Positions 18,619 to 26,815 of a stretch of 64,000 bases of DNA are shown here, piece after piece. A model generated the notes under the pieces. It was not told where the DNA came from and ran no database searches. It saw only the letters and a program-made list of their open reading frames with translations. The DNA lies in NCBI GenBank assembly GCA_026647215.1, contig JAPKHC010000010.1, positions 1 to 64,000 of the forward strand. The letters are read 5' to 3'. Position 1 is the stretch's first letter, and every line of letters begins with the position of its first letter. The stretch is from F1-120-MAGs118 sp013360535 (lineage in GTDB: Bacteria > Planctomycetota > UBA1135 > GCA-002686595). Made by a program: the position numbers and the translations under genes.

Positions 18619-19146
18619 CTACATGCGCGCCGGGTCACGCGCGAGAAAGCGGTCGCCGCCGGAATTCGCGGCATCCTCGAGCGCCTGCTCGGCCGCGCCC
18701 ACGAGCTGGTCGAAGAACAGCGTCTGCCCGTCGGTCATCGTCGCGCCGCCGATCGACACGCTGATCGGGATGCGGCGGCCGTCGGACTCGAAGGAAATCC
18801 CGCGCACGCCCACGAGCACGCGGGCGGCGAGCACGTTCAGGCCTTCGGCGGGCGTGTGCGGCACGACCGCCATCAGACGATCGTCGGCGAGGCGGCCGAG
18901 GAAGTCGCACGTGCGCGTCAGGCCCTGCAGGAGCCGCGCGACTTCGTCGAGCACGGCCTCCTTCGACTCGTAGCCGTACAGGTCGCGCAGGTGCCCGAGG
19001 CGGTCGATCGCGATCACGAGCACCGAGAGCGGATAGCGGTAACGCTGCGCGCGCCCGAACTCGATGCGGATCAGGTGCTGGATCTGCGACAGGGAGAACA
19101 GGCCCGGATCACCGTCCTGAAACTGCGCGCTGGAGAACTCGGTCAT
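18619..19146 (-). CDS. Degenerate GGDEF-domain protein
   Basis: A 175-residue protein whose order of motifs follows the diguanylate cyclase fold: LIRIEFGRAQRYRYPLSVLVIAIDRL, then LDEVARLLQGLTRTCDFLGRL, then ISVSIGGAT. In place of the catalytic GGDEF it has R-L-A-D-D-R-L-M (about residues 91-98), so cyclase activity is very unlikely. No sensor domain or membrane helix is present. It could be a nucleotide sensor or a protein-protein scaffold. It lies 18 nt after the FHA-like gene and 14 nt before the activator gene, so all three are probably cotranscribed. AAGGTG lies about 6 nt before the ATG. Confidence 0.75.
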   Translation of the reverse strand: MTEFSSAQFQDGDPGLFSLSQIQHLIRIEFGRAQRYRYPLSVLVIAIDRLGHLRDLYGYESKEAVLDEVARLLQGLTRTCDFLGRLADDRLMAVVPHTPAEGLNVLAARVLVGVRGISFESDGRRIPISVSIGGATMTDGQTLFFDQLVGAAEQALEDAANSGGDRFLARDPARM

Positions 19147-19164
19147 GGGAGCACCTTGGGGGGG

Positions 19165-19950
19165 CTAGTCGCCACGGATCGATTCCGCGACGCGATCGAG
19201 GAAGCCGTCGACGCTCACCGACCAACGGATGCGCACGACGAACAGGGCGACGAGGAACAGCAACACGAACACCGACAGGACGACGAGCTGGCTGATCGCC
19301 ATCGCGAGCCAGTTGCTGGTCGCCGAGCGCAGCTTGCGCATGCCGCCGCGCGAGCCGCGCTGCATCGGGCTCATCAACAGGTCGCGCTGCAGCCGTGCGG
19401 CGCGCTCGAGCAGGCGCGGGTCGCCCGGATCGACCTTGCTCGCCGCGAGCAGGTCGCGCGCGCAGGAATCCGGCTCGAATTCCGTGCGCAGCACCGCGTC
19501 CTGCCAGCGCCGCGTCGTGTCGGCTTCCGCCATCCCCAGCTCGACCAGCAGCCCCGCCTTCAGCCGGCGCCAGGCCTGCTCATCCGCACTCGACCACGTC
19601 GCCACGAGTGGCGCCGCGATCGGAGCGGGCGGCGCTTCCGCAGGCAACGGGACCTCCTCGAGCTGCGCGTAGGCGAGGCCCGCGAACTCGATGCGCAGCC
19701 CGCGCCACTCGATCACGTCGCCCGAGTGCAGCGCGAGCTCCTCGACCACCTGCCCGCGCACGCGCGGCGGTTCTCCGCCTCCGACGAACACGAGCTTGGG
19801 CGGACGGTCCCAGATGTGCAGCTGGTCGTTGCCGGTCTCGGCGAGCACGACATCGCCGCGCTTGCCGCCGACGGTCGTCAGGCCTTCGCGAAGGGTGTGG
19901 CGGCGGCGCACACCGTCGCCGCCGACGATCTCGATCCAAGCTTGGCTCAC
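19165..19950 (-). CDS. FHA-like protein with C-terminal membrane anchor
   Basis: A 261-residue protein with a GTG start. Residues 1-95 resemble an FHA domain by strand pattern (GLTTVGGKRGDVVLAE, then GEPPRVRGQVVEELALHSGD, then VIEWRGLRIEF), but the usual GR and SxxH phosphothreonine-binding residues are not clear. Residues 115-205 are helical, and one hydrophobic helix of about 23 residues lies at about 216-240. The topology puts the FHA-like domain in the cytosol. It is first in the run with the GGDEF-like and sigma-54 activator genes, suggesting that it recruits them at the membrane (inference). Confidence 0.6.
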   Translation of the reverse strand: MSQAWIEIVGGDGVRRRHTLREGLTTVGGKRGDVVLAETGNDQLHIWDRPPKLVFVGGGEPPRVRGQVVEELALHSGDVIEWRGLRIEFAGLAYAQLEEVPLPAEAPPAPIAAPLVATWSSADEQAWRRLKAGLLVELGMAEADTTRRWQDAVLRTEFEPDSCARDLLAASKVDPGDPRLLERAARLQRDLLMSPMQRGSRGGMRKLRSATSNWLAMAISQLVVLSVFVLLFLVALFVVRIRWSVSVDGFLDRVAESIRGD

Positions 19951-20077
19951 GCGGCATAGGGATAGCGGATCCGCGCGCAGGTTGCACGGCCCTCGTGCTG
20001 TAGTGCCGGGCCAGTTCGCCGACTATGGTGCCCCGCGAGCGCCCGCGTGGGCGCCTCCCTGAAAGGACCGCAGCGCC

Positions 20078-21727
20078 GTGCCGAATACGCTTCCCCACCA
20101 CGTTTCGCCCGGAACCTTGGCCTCCCGCTTCGCCGCGCTCGCCGCCGCACTGGCCTGCGCCGTTCCCACGCTCGCGCAGGACAGCTGGCGCGCGTTCGAC
20201 GTTCCCGCGGTGTGCCTCGAGCGCCCCGCTCCGGCCCGCATCGTGCGCCTCGACCGCGGGTACCACGTGCTGTTCGAGACCGATGGCATCGAGCTGCTCG
20301 AGCGCCGCTCGCCGGTGCACCTGCCACTCGGCGACTTGCTCTCGCTGCTCGCGGGCGAAGCCGGCCGCGCCAAGTCCGCGCTGCGTTTCCTGCCGGGCAG
20401 CACGCCGCTCATCGCCCGCGGCGAGACCGAAGCGCTCGCCGCCGCCGAAGCGACGCTGGCCGACCTCGCGAGCTTCTCGAGCTCGCTCGAAGTCGACGTG
20501 CGTGCCTTCTGGCTGCCCGGCGTCTCGCCGCAGCCTGTCCGCATCGACGATGCGACCGCGCGCCAGCTGGTCGCCGCCGCCAAGCCGCTCGGCAGCGCGC
20601 GGGTCCGCTCGGGTGCGAGCGTCGACCTCGGGCAGCGCCGCGAACGCAGCTTCATCGCCGGTTTCTGGGTCGAGGTCGCGAGCGACTCCAACGCGCCCGA
20701 TCCGTGGCTCGGCCGCGTGCTCACGGGCCACACGCTGCACCTCGACCTGACCCGCGCCCGCGGAGGACGCGCGGTCCACGTCGACGGGCTGCTCGACCTC
20801 GCCAAGGAAGGCGCCCAAGCCGAGTTCGATCCCGACACGCTCGAGCTCGGGATCGTGCAGCAGCCCGTGGTCGAGGCGCTGCAGGTCGGATTCTCCGGCA
20901 CCGTCGACTCCGGCGGCTGGCTGGCGCTCTCGGTCGAAGGGCGCGCGCCGTTCGATGGCGTGCTGCTCCTGCAACTGGCGACCACGCCCGATCCCGCGAC
21001 GCCGGCTCGTTGGCGCGGTCTCGATCTCGCGCTCGCCAGCGCGCCGCTGCGCCAGCGTCCCGCTCCGCTGCCGTGGGATGACGAGCTGGACCTCGACGAA
21101 GGTGCGCCGGCGCGTGAAGCGCTCGACGCCGCCGCGTTCGCGCAGCTCGCCGACGAGGCCTCGCGCTCGGGCGAGTCGCGGCTCGCTTCGCTCAAGGGCC
21201 GCGACTCACGCTCGGGACCGGTGTGGACCGAGAACCTGCTGCTCGTGCCCGCGGGCGAGAGCGAGGCGCTGGCGGCGCTCGCAGCGGCGCTCTCGGCCTT
21301 CGAGCGGACGCGCACGGCGACGCGCGAGTTCGACGTGCAGCACGGCAGCGTGCGCGTGCGCGGCCCGCTCGGCGAAGGCGGAGCGCTGCGCGTGCTCTCG
21401 GTGACGGAGACTACGGCGCTCGTCGATCAGGACGTCGAAGTCGCGGAAAAGAGCTGGACGCCCGCGCCGCGGGTCGAGCGTCTGCTGGTCGGGTTCTCGC
21501 TCGAGGGCCTGCTCGAGTCGGGGGGCCTGACGGTGCGCGGCTGGAGCGCGGAACGGTCGCCGAACGTGCGCGTCGGACGCTCGGACGCCGGCCTCGCGGC
21601 ACTCGAGCTGTTCGATCGGGAGCTGCGCTCCGGCTCTGCGCGAATCGAGAGCGGCGCGAGCCGCGACGTGCTCGAGGCCTCGGGCTCGCGCCCAGCCCTG
21701 CGGGCGAGCCTCACGCCCGCGCGGTGA
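20078..21727 (+). CDS. Exported protein of unknown function with secretin-like segments
   Basis: A 549-residue protein with a GTG start (AAAGGA 10 nt upstream) and a signal peptide ending near residue 35 (PTLAQ). Two segments (about 100-150 and 385-420) each look like a small alpha-beta unit in which a strand ending in a short polar turn is followed by EALAAAEATLADLA or EALAALAAALSAFE and then a strand. This is the pattern of the N1-type domains in secretins, but no secretin channel domain is present. I therefore do not assign a function. It is followed by rpoN after 62 nt and is divergent from the FHA-like gene. Confidence 0.65.
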   Translation: MPNTLPHHVSPGTLASRFAALAAALACAVPTLAQDSWRAFDVPAVCLERPAPARIVRLDRGYHVLFETDGIELLERRSPVHLPLGDLLSLLAGEAGRAKSALRFLPGSTPLIARGETEALAAAEATLADLASFSSSLEVDVRAFWLPGVSPQPVRIDDATARQLVAAAKPLGSARVRSGASVDLGQRRERSFIAGFWVEVASDSNAPDPWLGRVLTGHTLHLDLTRARGGRAVHVDGLLDLAKEGAQAEFDPDTLELGIVQQPVVEALQVGFSGTVDSGGWLALSVEGRAPFDGVLLLQLATTPDPATPARWRGLDLALASAPLRQRPAPLPWDDELDLDEGAPAREALDAAAFAQLADEASRSGESRLASLKGRDSRSGPVWTENLLLVPAGESEALAALAAALSAFERTRTATREFDVQHGSVRVRGPLGEGGALRVLSVTETTALVDQDVEVAEKSWTPAPRVERLLVGFSLEGLLESGGLTVRGWSAERSPNVRVGRSDAGLAALELFDRELRSGSARIESGASRDVLEASGSRPALRASLTPAR

Positions 21728-21789
21728 ACGGACGGCTCGCGCCTCGCTCCCTTGGAACGTGTAGACTTGTCCGCGAAACGAACCCAGCC

Positions 21790-23229
21790 TTGAGACTCGG
21801 CCTCCACCAATCCGCACGCATGGAGCAGCGACTGATCCAGTCGCCGCAGATGATCCAGGCGATGCAGATCCTGCAGCTTCCCGCGCTCGATCTCGTCGAG
21901 CGCATCGAGCAGGAGCTCAACGAGAACCCGCTGCTCGAGAAGTCCGAGGGCGGACCGGAAGGCGGCGCGGAGTCGGGGTTCGAGGGCGCGGGCGAGGGCG
22001 GCGCGGGCGAGAGCGACCCTTCGGTGCTCGACGCGCGCCTGTCCGAGCTCGAGCGCTTCGACCGCGACCGCTGGGCGGACGGACGGCCCGCGCGCTACAG
22101 CGACGACATCGACCCCAAGCACGAGGCGCTGCAGAACGCCGAGAACCAGCCCAAGACTCTGGGCGAGGCGATCAGCGAGGAGCTCGCGCTCAGCACGCTC
22201 GACGACCAGGCCCGCGAGGTCGCGGAGTACATCGCCAACTCGCTCGACGACCGCGGCTTCCTGGGCGCCACGCCCGAGGAGGTCGCGCAGGAGTGCGGCG
22301 TCGCCGGCGCCACGGCCGAGACGGTCGCACGCGCGCTCGCCGACCTGCGCCACCAGATTCACCCCGCGCTCGCCGCGCGCGACCTGCGCGAGTGCCTGCT
22401 CCTGCAGCTCGACGCGCACAACCACCACGACTCGCTGGTGCACGAGATCGTCGAGCGCCACCTCGACGACGTGATCACCAACCGCCTGCCGCGCATCGCG
22501 AAGGCGACCGGTCGCTCGCTCGACGAGGTCGTGCAGTCGCTCGAGGTGCTGCGCTCGCTCGACCCCAGCCCGGGCTCCTCCTACGCCGGCGCGTCGGCCG
22601 CGGCGATCACTCCCGACGTGCTGGTCGAGGAAATCGACGGCGATTACGAGGTGCGCCTCAACCGTGGCACGGTGCCGACGCTCGTGCTCTCGCCGCAGTA
22701 CAAGGAGTACCTCAAGCTCGCGCGCAAGGGCGAGGGCGAGCGCGACTGGGTCCGCAAGCGGCTGGAGAGCGCACGCTGGTTCATCGACGCGATCCAGCAG
22801 CGCCAGAGCACGCTGCTGCGCATCTCCGAGAAGGTCTTCGCGCACCAGCGCGAGTTCCTCGAGCGTGGCGTGCGCGGCCTGAAGCCGCTGCGCATGCAGG
22901 AAATCGCGGACGAGGTCGGCGTGCACATCTCGACCGTCAGCCGCGCCGTGTCGGGCAAGTACGCGCAGACGCCGCGGGGCACGCTGCCGCTCAAGTACTT
23001 CTTCACCGGCGGCACCGAGACCGACGACGGCGAGGTCGAGAGCCAGGCCTCGATCAAGCAGCGCATCGCGGAGCTGGTCAGCAAGGAAGATCGTTCCAAC
23101 CCGCTCTCCGACGACCAGCTGGCGGCCCTCTTGCACGAGCAGGACCGCATCCAGATCGCGCGCCGCACGGTGACCAAGTACCGCAAGGCCCTGCAGATTC
23201 CGTCCTCGACGCAGCGCAAGACCTTCTGA
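21790..23229 (+). CDS. rpoN: RNA polymerase sigma-54 factor
   Basis: A 479-residue sigma-54. Region I (LRLGLHQSARMEQRLIQSPQ, then MIQAMQILQLPALDL) is intact from a TTG start at 21790; starting at the ATG at 21820 would remove ten conserved residues, and no ribosome-binding site decides. Region III contains the HTH (IADEVGVHISTVSRAVSGKY, about 373-392), and the RpoN box is ARRTVTKYRK near the C-terminus. Region II is acidic and Gly-rich. It needs AAA+ activators, and two lie nearby (17234 and 31483). Confidence 0.95.
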   Translation: MRLGLHQSARMEQRLIQSPQMIQAMQILQLPALDLVERIEQELNENPLLEKSEGGPEGGAESGFEGAGEGGAGESDPSVLDARLSELERFDRDRWADGRPARYSDDIDPKHEALQNAENQPKTLGEAISEELALSTLDDQAREVAEYIANSLDDRGFLGATPEEVAQECGVAGATAETVARALADLRHQIHPALAARDLRECLLLQLDAHNHHDSLVHEIVERHLDDVITNRLPRIAKATGRSLDEVVQSLEVLRSLDPSPGSSYAGASAAAITPDVLVEEIDGDYEVRLNRGTVPTLVLSPQYKEYLKLARKGEGERDWVRKRLESARWFIDAIQQRQSTLLRISEKVFAHQREFLERGVRGLKPLRMQEIADEVGVHISTVSRAVSGKYAQTPRGTLPLKYFFTGGTETDDGEVESQASIKQRIAELVSKEDRSNPLSDDQLAALLHEQDRIQIARRTVTKYRKALQIPSSTQRKTF

Positions 23230-23386
23230 GCGGGACCGATCGGGCGCCTCCGCCCGGCGGCCAGCGCCGCTGCCCCCTGCCCACCCCGCGCGCCGGCTGC
23301 TATCCTTCCCGCCCTCCATTTCTCGCGGGGAGCCCCTCGGCGGTCCCTCGCTCCCCGGACTCCAGACGACATTCGAGCTAGACCCC

Positions 23387-23956
23387 ATGGGCGTGAAGGC
23401 CACGGAACTCCGCAAGGGCACGGTGATCGAGCAGGACGGCGATCTCTGGCTGATCACCGAGTACATGCACCACACGCCGGGCAACCTGCGCGCGATCATC
23501 CACACCAAGATGAAGAGCCTGCGCACGGGCAGCACGCGCGACATGCGCCTGGGCTCCGGCGACGTGCTCGAGGTCGCCTTCCTCGACAAGAAGTCGTGCG
23601 AGTACCTCTACAAGGAGTCGAGCGGCGGCTACGTCTTCATGGACAGCGAGACCTACGAGCAGTTCACGCTCGCCGATGACCTCGTCGGCGACAAGATGCC
23701 CTACGTCAAGGAGAACACGAGCTGCGTCGTGACTTTCCACGGCACGAGCGCGATCGGCGTCGAGCTCCCGGCCGCGGTGGTGCTCGAGGTGATCGAGGCC
23801 GACCCGGCCGTGCGCGGCAACACGGCCACCAACGTCAAGAAGGACGCGGTCGTCGAGACCGGGCTCAAGATCCGCGTGCCGATCTTCATCTCCAAGGGTG
23901 AGAAGGTGAAGATCCGCACCGAGGACGGCGAGTTCCTCGGTCGCGTCAACGACTGA
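23387..23956 (+). CDS. efp: Elongation factor P with a non-lysine loop
   Basis: A 189-residue EF-P that helps ribosomes through proline stretches. Three beta-barrel domains are complete, ending in GEKVKIRTEDGEFLGRVND. The loop that usually carries the modified lysine (PGKG, Lys34 in E. coli) reads HTPGNLRA, placing Asn33 at the modified site. This means classic lysylation or rhamnosylation cannot act there. The TGA stop overlaps the first arm of repeat copy 2. Confidence 0.95.
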   Translation: MGVKATELRKGTVIEQDGDLWLITEYMHHTPGNLRAIIHTKMKSLRTGSTRDMRLGSGDVLEVAFLDKKSCEYLYKESSGGYVFMDSETYEQFTLADDLVGDKMPYVKENTSCVVTFHGTSAIGVELPAAVVLEVIEADPAVRGNTATNVKKDAVVETGLKIRVPIFISKGEKVKIRTEDGEFLGRVND

Positions 23957-24054
23957 GAGCTCGTGAAGAAATGAGGTTACGAGCTCTCAAAATGCTTGTT
24001 GCGCCGTCGCCTGACGGCGCCGGACGGCGAGACCGTGAATATCTTCACGGTCTC
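23954..24054 (+). repeat. Stop-codon-anchored intergenic repeat, copy 2 (complete)
   Basis: The best-formed copy. Hairpin A is GAGAGCTCGT (23955-23964) with ACGAGCTCTC (23979-23988), 10 bp perfect with a 14-nt loop, and it overlaps the efp TGA. After AAAATGCTTGTT comes hairpin B, GCGCCGTC (24001-24008) with GACGGCGC (24013-24020). After CGGACGGC comes hairpin C, GAGACCGTGAA (24029-24039) with TTCACGGTCTC (24044-24054). The three stems are perfect. Confidence 0.85.
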
Positions 24055-24080
24055 TGAGCGTACGCTCGGGCTTCCAAGGC

Positions 24081-24118
24081 CGCGGGCCCGCTGGCGAGCT
24101 GTCGCCGGCGGGCCCGCG
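24081..24118. terminator. Strong hairpin between convergent efp and GT39-like genes
   Basis: An arm of 17 nt (11 perfect bp, one wobble, 5 perfect bp) with a 4-nt GCTG loop. It lies downstream of repeat copy 2 and 28 nt before the minus-strand stop at 24146. It has no T-run; a bidirectional terminator is likely. Confidence 0.55.
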
Positions 24119-24145
24119 CCCGTTCGTGGAGGCCTCTCGCACGCC

Positions 24146-25582
24146 TCAGGGCCGCAGGTAGACCTCGACGTCGAGGTCGCGCGGCGTCAGGCCGACGGGG
24201 AACGTGCGCACGCGCTCGCACTGGTCGCGCAGGAAGCGCTCGAAGCGCTCGCGCTGCTCCCGGCTCCAGTCGCCGAACATCTCGCGGTTGAGCACGATCC
24301 AGATGCGGCGCTCGCGGCGCGCCCACGTGTCGATGCGACGGTCGTCGTAGTTGGTGAGCGGCGCGAGGTGCACGGTCGCGCGTGGCGTCGACGTGCCCGG
24401 ATCGAGGTAGTACTCGCCCACCGGAGCCGCCATGCCGTACACGAGGTCGTCGGGACCGCGCGAGCGCGCGACGAGCGCGTAGGCCTCCTTCCAGCGCGGC
24501 CGGTCGCCGTGGCGCGTCGTCAGGTACAGCGCGACGTCCGCCGCGCCCCACCCGAGGACGAGCAGCGTCACGGCCCGCGACAGCCCGCCGCGCTTCTCCT
24601 CCGGCAGCACGATCGAACTCGCCGCCGCCGCGGCCCACGGCAGCATCACGAACACGTACTGCGCCGCGACCTTGGCGAACAAGGAGGCGCCGAGCGCGGC
24701 GCCGAACGCGAGTACGAACACCGCGCTCGCCACGAGCCCACGGTCGCGCCGCCGCCAGGCGTCGAGCGTGCCGAGCAGCGCCGCGAGCGCGAGCGGCGGC
24801 CCGTAGTAGAACCCGCTCGTCAGCGCGAGGTGGACGACGCTCGAGCCGCCCTTCTTCGAGGCGTACTCGTCCCACACGTCGCTGCCCCACAGCGCCGCGA
24901 GCGCGAGCCCGACGAGCGCGGCGGCGCCGATCCAGCGTGTGGAGGGGCTCCACGCGAGCTGCACGCCCCGCCGCGAGCCCAGCCACGGTGCGACGAGCAG
25001 CGCCGGGACGACCAGTGCCGCCGACGGGTGTGCGAACGACGCCATCGTCGCCAGCGCGAGCCCCGCGAGGAACCCGCTCGACCTTCCGTGCACGAGCCCA
25101 CGCAGCGCGAGCCCGGCGCCGACGAGCGACAGGGTCTGTGCGAGCGTGTAGTGGCGCGCGCTCTGGCACCAGAACAGGTGGTAGGACGAGAGCGCGACGA
25201 TCAGCGCCGCGACGAGCGCCCGGCGCCGCCCGAGCAGCGGCTCGAAGGCCCACCAGGTCGCCGCGATGCCGAGCATGCCGAAGGCGCACGGCACCGCGCG
25301 CAGCACCGCCTCGCTCGGCGGCCCGTCGACCAGCCGGAGCCAGAGCGAGGTCAGGAACAGGTTGAGCGGGAAGTCCGTCACGCTCGACCACGACAGCGCG
25401 CGCGCGTCGTGCAGCGTGAAGGCCTCGTCGATCCACAGGCCCCAGCGCTCGAGGCCGACGAGGCGCAGGAGCGCGAGCCCGACGAGCGCCGCGACGATCC
25501 AGCGCGTGGTGCGTGGACCGGAAGCGGTCTGGGAAACCCTCTCCGCTCGCTGGCGCGGCCGCACTCCCCCGGGGGTTTCCAC
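24146..25582 (-). CDS. GT39-like multi-spanning glycosyltransferase
   Basis: About 478 residues from the GTG at 25582 (AAAGG 10 nt upstream); an in-frame GTG at 25642 and another at 25564 are alternatives. There are about nine to ten membrane helices. After the first helix comes LWIDEAFTLHDA, the acidic pair typical of the GT39/ArnT-like class, which uses lipid-linked sugars and acts on the outer face of the membrane. A C-terminal soluble domain covers the last 110 residues. Donor and acceptor cannot be read from the sequence. It is convergent with efp and divergent from the PEGA lipoprotein gene. Confidence 0.75.
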   Translation of the reverse strand: METPGGVRPRQRAERVSQTASGPRTTRWIVAALVGLALLRLVGLERWGLWIDEAFTLHDARALSWSSVTDFPLNLFLTSLWLRLVDGPPSEAVLRAVPCAFGMLGIAATWWAFEPLLGRRRALVAALIVALSSYHLFWCQSARHYTLAQTLSLVGAGLALRGLVHGRSSGFLAGLALATMASFAHPSAALVVPALLVAPWLGSRRGVQLAWSPSTRWIGAAALVGLALAALWGSDVWDEYASKKGGSSVVHLALTSGFYYGPPLALAALLGTLDAWRRRDRGLVASAVFVLAFGAALGASLFAKVAAQYVFVMLPWAAAAASSIVLPEEKRGGLSRAVTLLVLGWGAADVALYLTTRHGDRPRWKEAYALVARSRGPDDLVYGMAAPVGEYYLDPGTSTPRATVHLAPLTNYDDRRIDTWARRERRIWIVLNREMFGDWSREQRERFERFLRDQCERVRTFPVGLTPRDLDVEVYLRP

Positions 25583-25647
25583 TGCGCCCGAGCCTTTCAA
25601 AGTGCGCCCCGGTTGGCAACACTCTTGACGCTCCCCAAGCACCCGCC

Positions 25648-26142
25648 ATGTCCCCTTCCAGCGCCTCCTCCCTCCGGCTCATCGCCCCCTCCGCCCTGCT
25701 CCTCGCGCTCTGCGCCTGCGCGGAGATCCAGCGCGATCCCGGCGTGATGTTCGCGAGCAACCCCTCCGGCGCCCGCGTGCTCGTCGACGGCGTCGACTCC
25801 GGCTTCGTCACGCCTTGCCACATCGACATCCCGCGCGCCGCCCACGACATCGACCTCGTGCTCGAGGGCCACTCGCCCGCCAGCGTGCACATCGACGCCA
25901 CCGGCGACACGTGGCTGATCCTGTGGGACGAGGCCTACGTCAACGAGAACACGTGGCGCTCGCCGCTGTGGCTCAATGCACGCGACGGCCTGTTCCCGGT
26001 GAAGGTCGAGCGCAACTTCGAGCCGGCGCGCATCTACGTCAACCTGCGCCTCGCCGAGAGCCGGGGCAAGTCGGGCGCGGCGCAGCGGCCCGAGGCGACG
26101 CCGAAGCCGAGCGCCCCCCGCCGCGGCGGTCGCGGCCAGTAA
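25648..26142 (+). CDS. PEGA-domain lipoprotein
   Basis: A 164-residue protein. The ATG at 25648 gives a lipoprotein signal (LIAPSALLLALCAC, lipobox LCAC). Residues 35-75 form a PEGA-like domain (FASNPSGARVLVDGVDSG, then LVLEGHSPASV), a small beta fold seen in surface proteins of Planctomycetota and others. The C-terminal 30 residues are Pro/Arg/Gly-rich and probably disordered. The stop is 3 nt before the next start, so it is cotranscribed with the phosphatase gene. Confidence 0.75.
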   Translation: MSPSSASSLRLIAPSALLLALCACAEIQRDPGVMFASNPSGARVLVDGVDSGFVTPCHIDIPRAAHDIDLVLEGHSPASVHIDATGDTWLILWDEAYVNENTWRSPLWLNARDGLFPVKVERNFEPARIYVNLRLAESRGKSGAAQRPEATPKPSAPRRGGRGQ

Positions 26143-26145
26143 GCC

Positions 26146-26724
26146 GTGAGCGGAATCCCCGCGGTTTTCCTCGATCGCGACGGCACGCTGCACCGCGAGC
26201 TCGAGCACGCGCCGCGCACGCTCGCGCAGCTCGAGTTCTTCCCGCACGTCGACGACGGACTCGCCGCGCTGCGCCGCGCAGGCTTCGCGCTCGTGCTCGT
26301 CACCAACCAGAGCGCGGTCGCTTCGGGCGACGTCTCGCCGGACGAGCTCACGCGCCTCCACACGGCGCTGGCGGAGCGCTTCGGCCTCGCCGGTTGTTAC
26401 TTCTGCCCGCACCATCCCGAGCGTGGCCTCGCGCCCTACGTACGCGCCTGCCCGTGCCGCAAGCCCTCGAGCGGCCTGCTCGAGTTCGCCGCGCGCGACC
26501 TCGGCCTCGACCTCGCGCGCAGCTGGATCGTCGGCGACGCGGTGCGCGACCTCGAGGCCGGTCTCGCGCTCGGGTTGCGCGCGGTCCTCGTCGCCACCGG
26601 CAAGGGGGAGCGCGAGCGCGCGCGCCTGCCGGAATCCATCGCCGCCCGCACGCGGTTCGTCCCCGACATCGCCGCGGCGTCCGCGCGCATCCTCAGCGAG
26701 ACGACAGGCGCTCAGAGACCGTGA
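26146..26724 (+). CDS. gmhB: D-glycero-D-manno-heptose bisphosphate phosphatase-like HAD hydrolase
   Basis: A 192-residue HAD phosphatase from a GTG start. FLDRDGTL (residues 8-15) carries both catalytic aspartates. LVTNQSAV, the zinc-binding cysteine cluster CYFCPHHPE...CPCRKP (about 85-106) and IVGDAVRDLEAG complete the GmhB/HisB-N pattern. GmhB acts in ADP-heptose synthesis for lipopolysaccharide or surface glycans; the histidinol-phosphatase role is less likely without his genes nearby. The last codons (Gln-Arg-Pro-stop) lie inside an arm of repeat copy 3. Confidence 0.8.
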   Translation: MSGIPAVFLDRDGTLHRELEHAPRTLAQLEFFPHVDDGLAALRRAGFALVLVTNQSAVASGDVSPDELTRLHTALAERFGLAGCYFCPHHPERGLAPYVRACPCRKPSSGLLEFAARDLGLDLARSWIVGDAVRDLEAGLALGLRAVLVATGKGERERARLPESIAARTRFVPDIAAASARILSETTGAQRP

Positions 26725-26815
26725 AGATCTTCACGGTCTCGCCGTCCTGCGCCGCCAGGCGACGGCGCAGCAAGCATTCGGAGAGCTCGTATCCTCATTT
26801 CCTCACGAGCTTTCA
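26715..26815 (-). repeat. Stop-codon-anchored intergenic repeat, copy 3 (complete)
   Basis: Minus-strand orientation, same as the femAB-like gene. Hairpin A begins TGAAAGCTCGTGAGG, where the TGA (26815-26813) is that gene's stop. Hairpin B has GCGCCGTCGCCTGGCGGCGC. Hairpin C is a perfect 26-nt palindrome, GAGACCGTGAAGA with TCTTCACGGTCTC (26715-26740). On the plus strand the gmhB-like stop TGA (26722-26724) lies in hairpin C, so both convergent genes end inside the element. Confidence 0.85.

Noticed and set aside
18619..19146. Active diguanylate cyclase
   Set aside because: The GGDEF position reads L-A-D-D-R-L, without the glycines and the catalytic glutamate.
23954..24054. Interpretation of the dispersed repeats as plain Rho-independent terminators
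   Set aside because: No T-runs follow the hairpins, the sequence itself is conserved between unrelated loci including loops and spacers, and copies occur between co-directional genes inside likely operons.
26146..26724. HisB-type histidinol phosphatase
   Set aside because: The motif set fits both, but no histidine-biosynthesis gene is nearby while envelope-sugar genes are, so GmhB is preferred.
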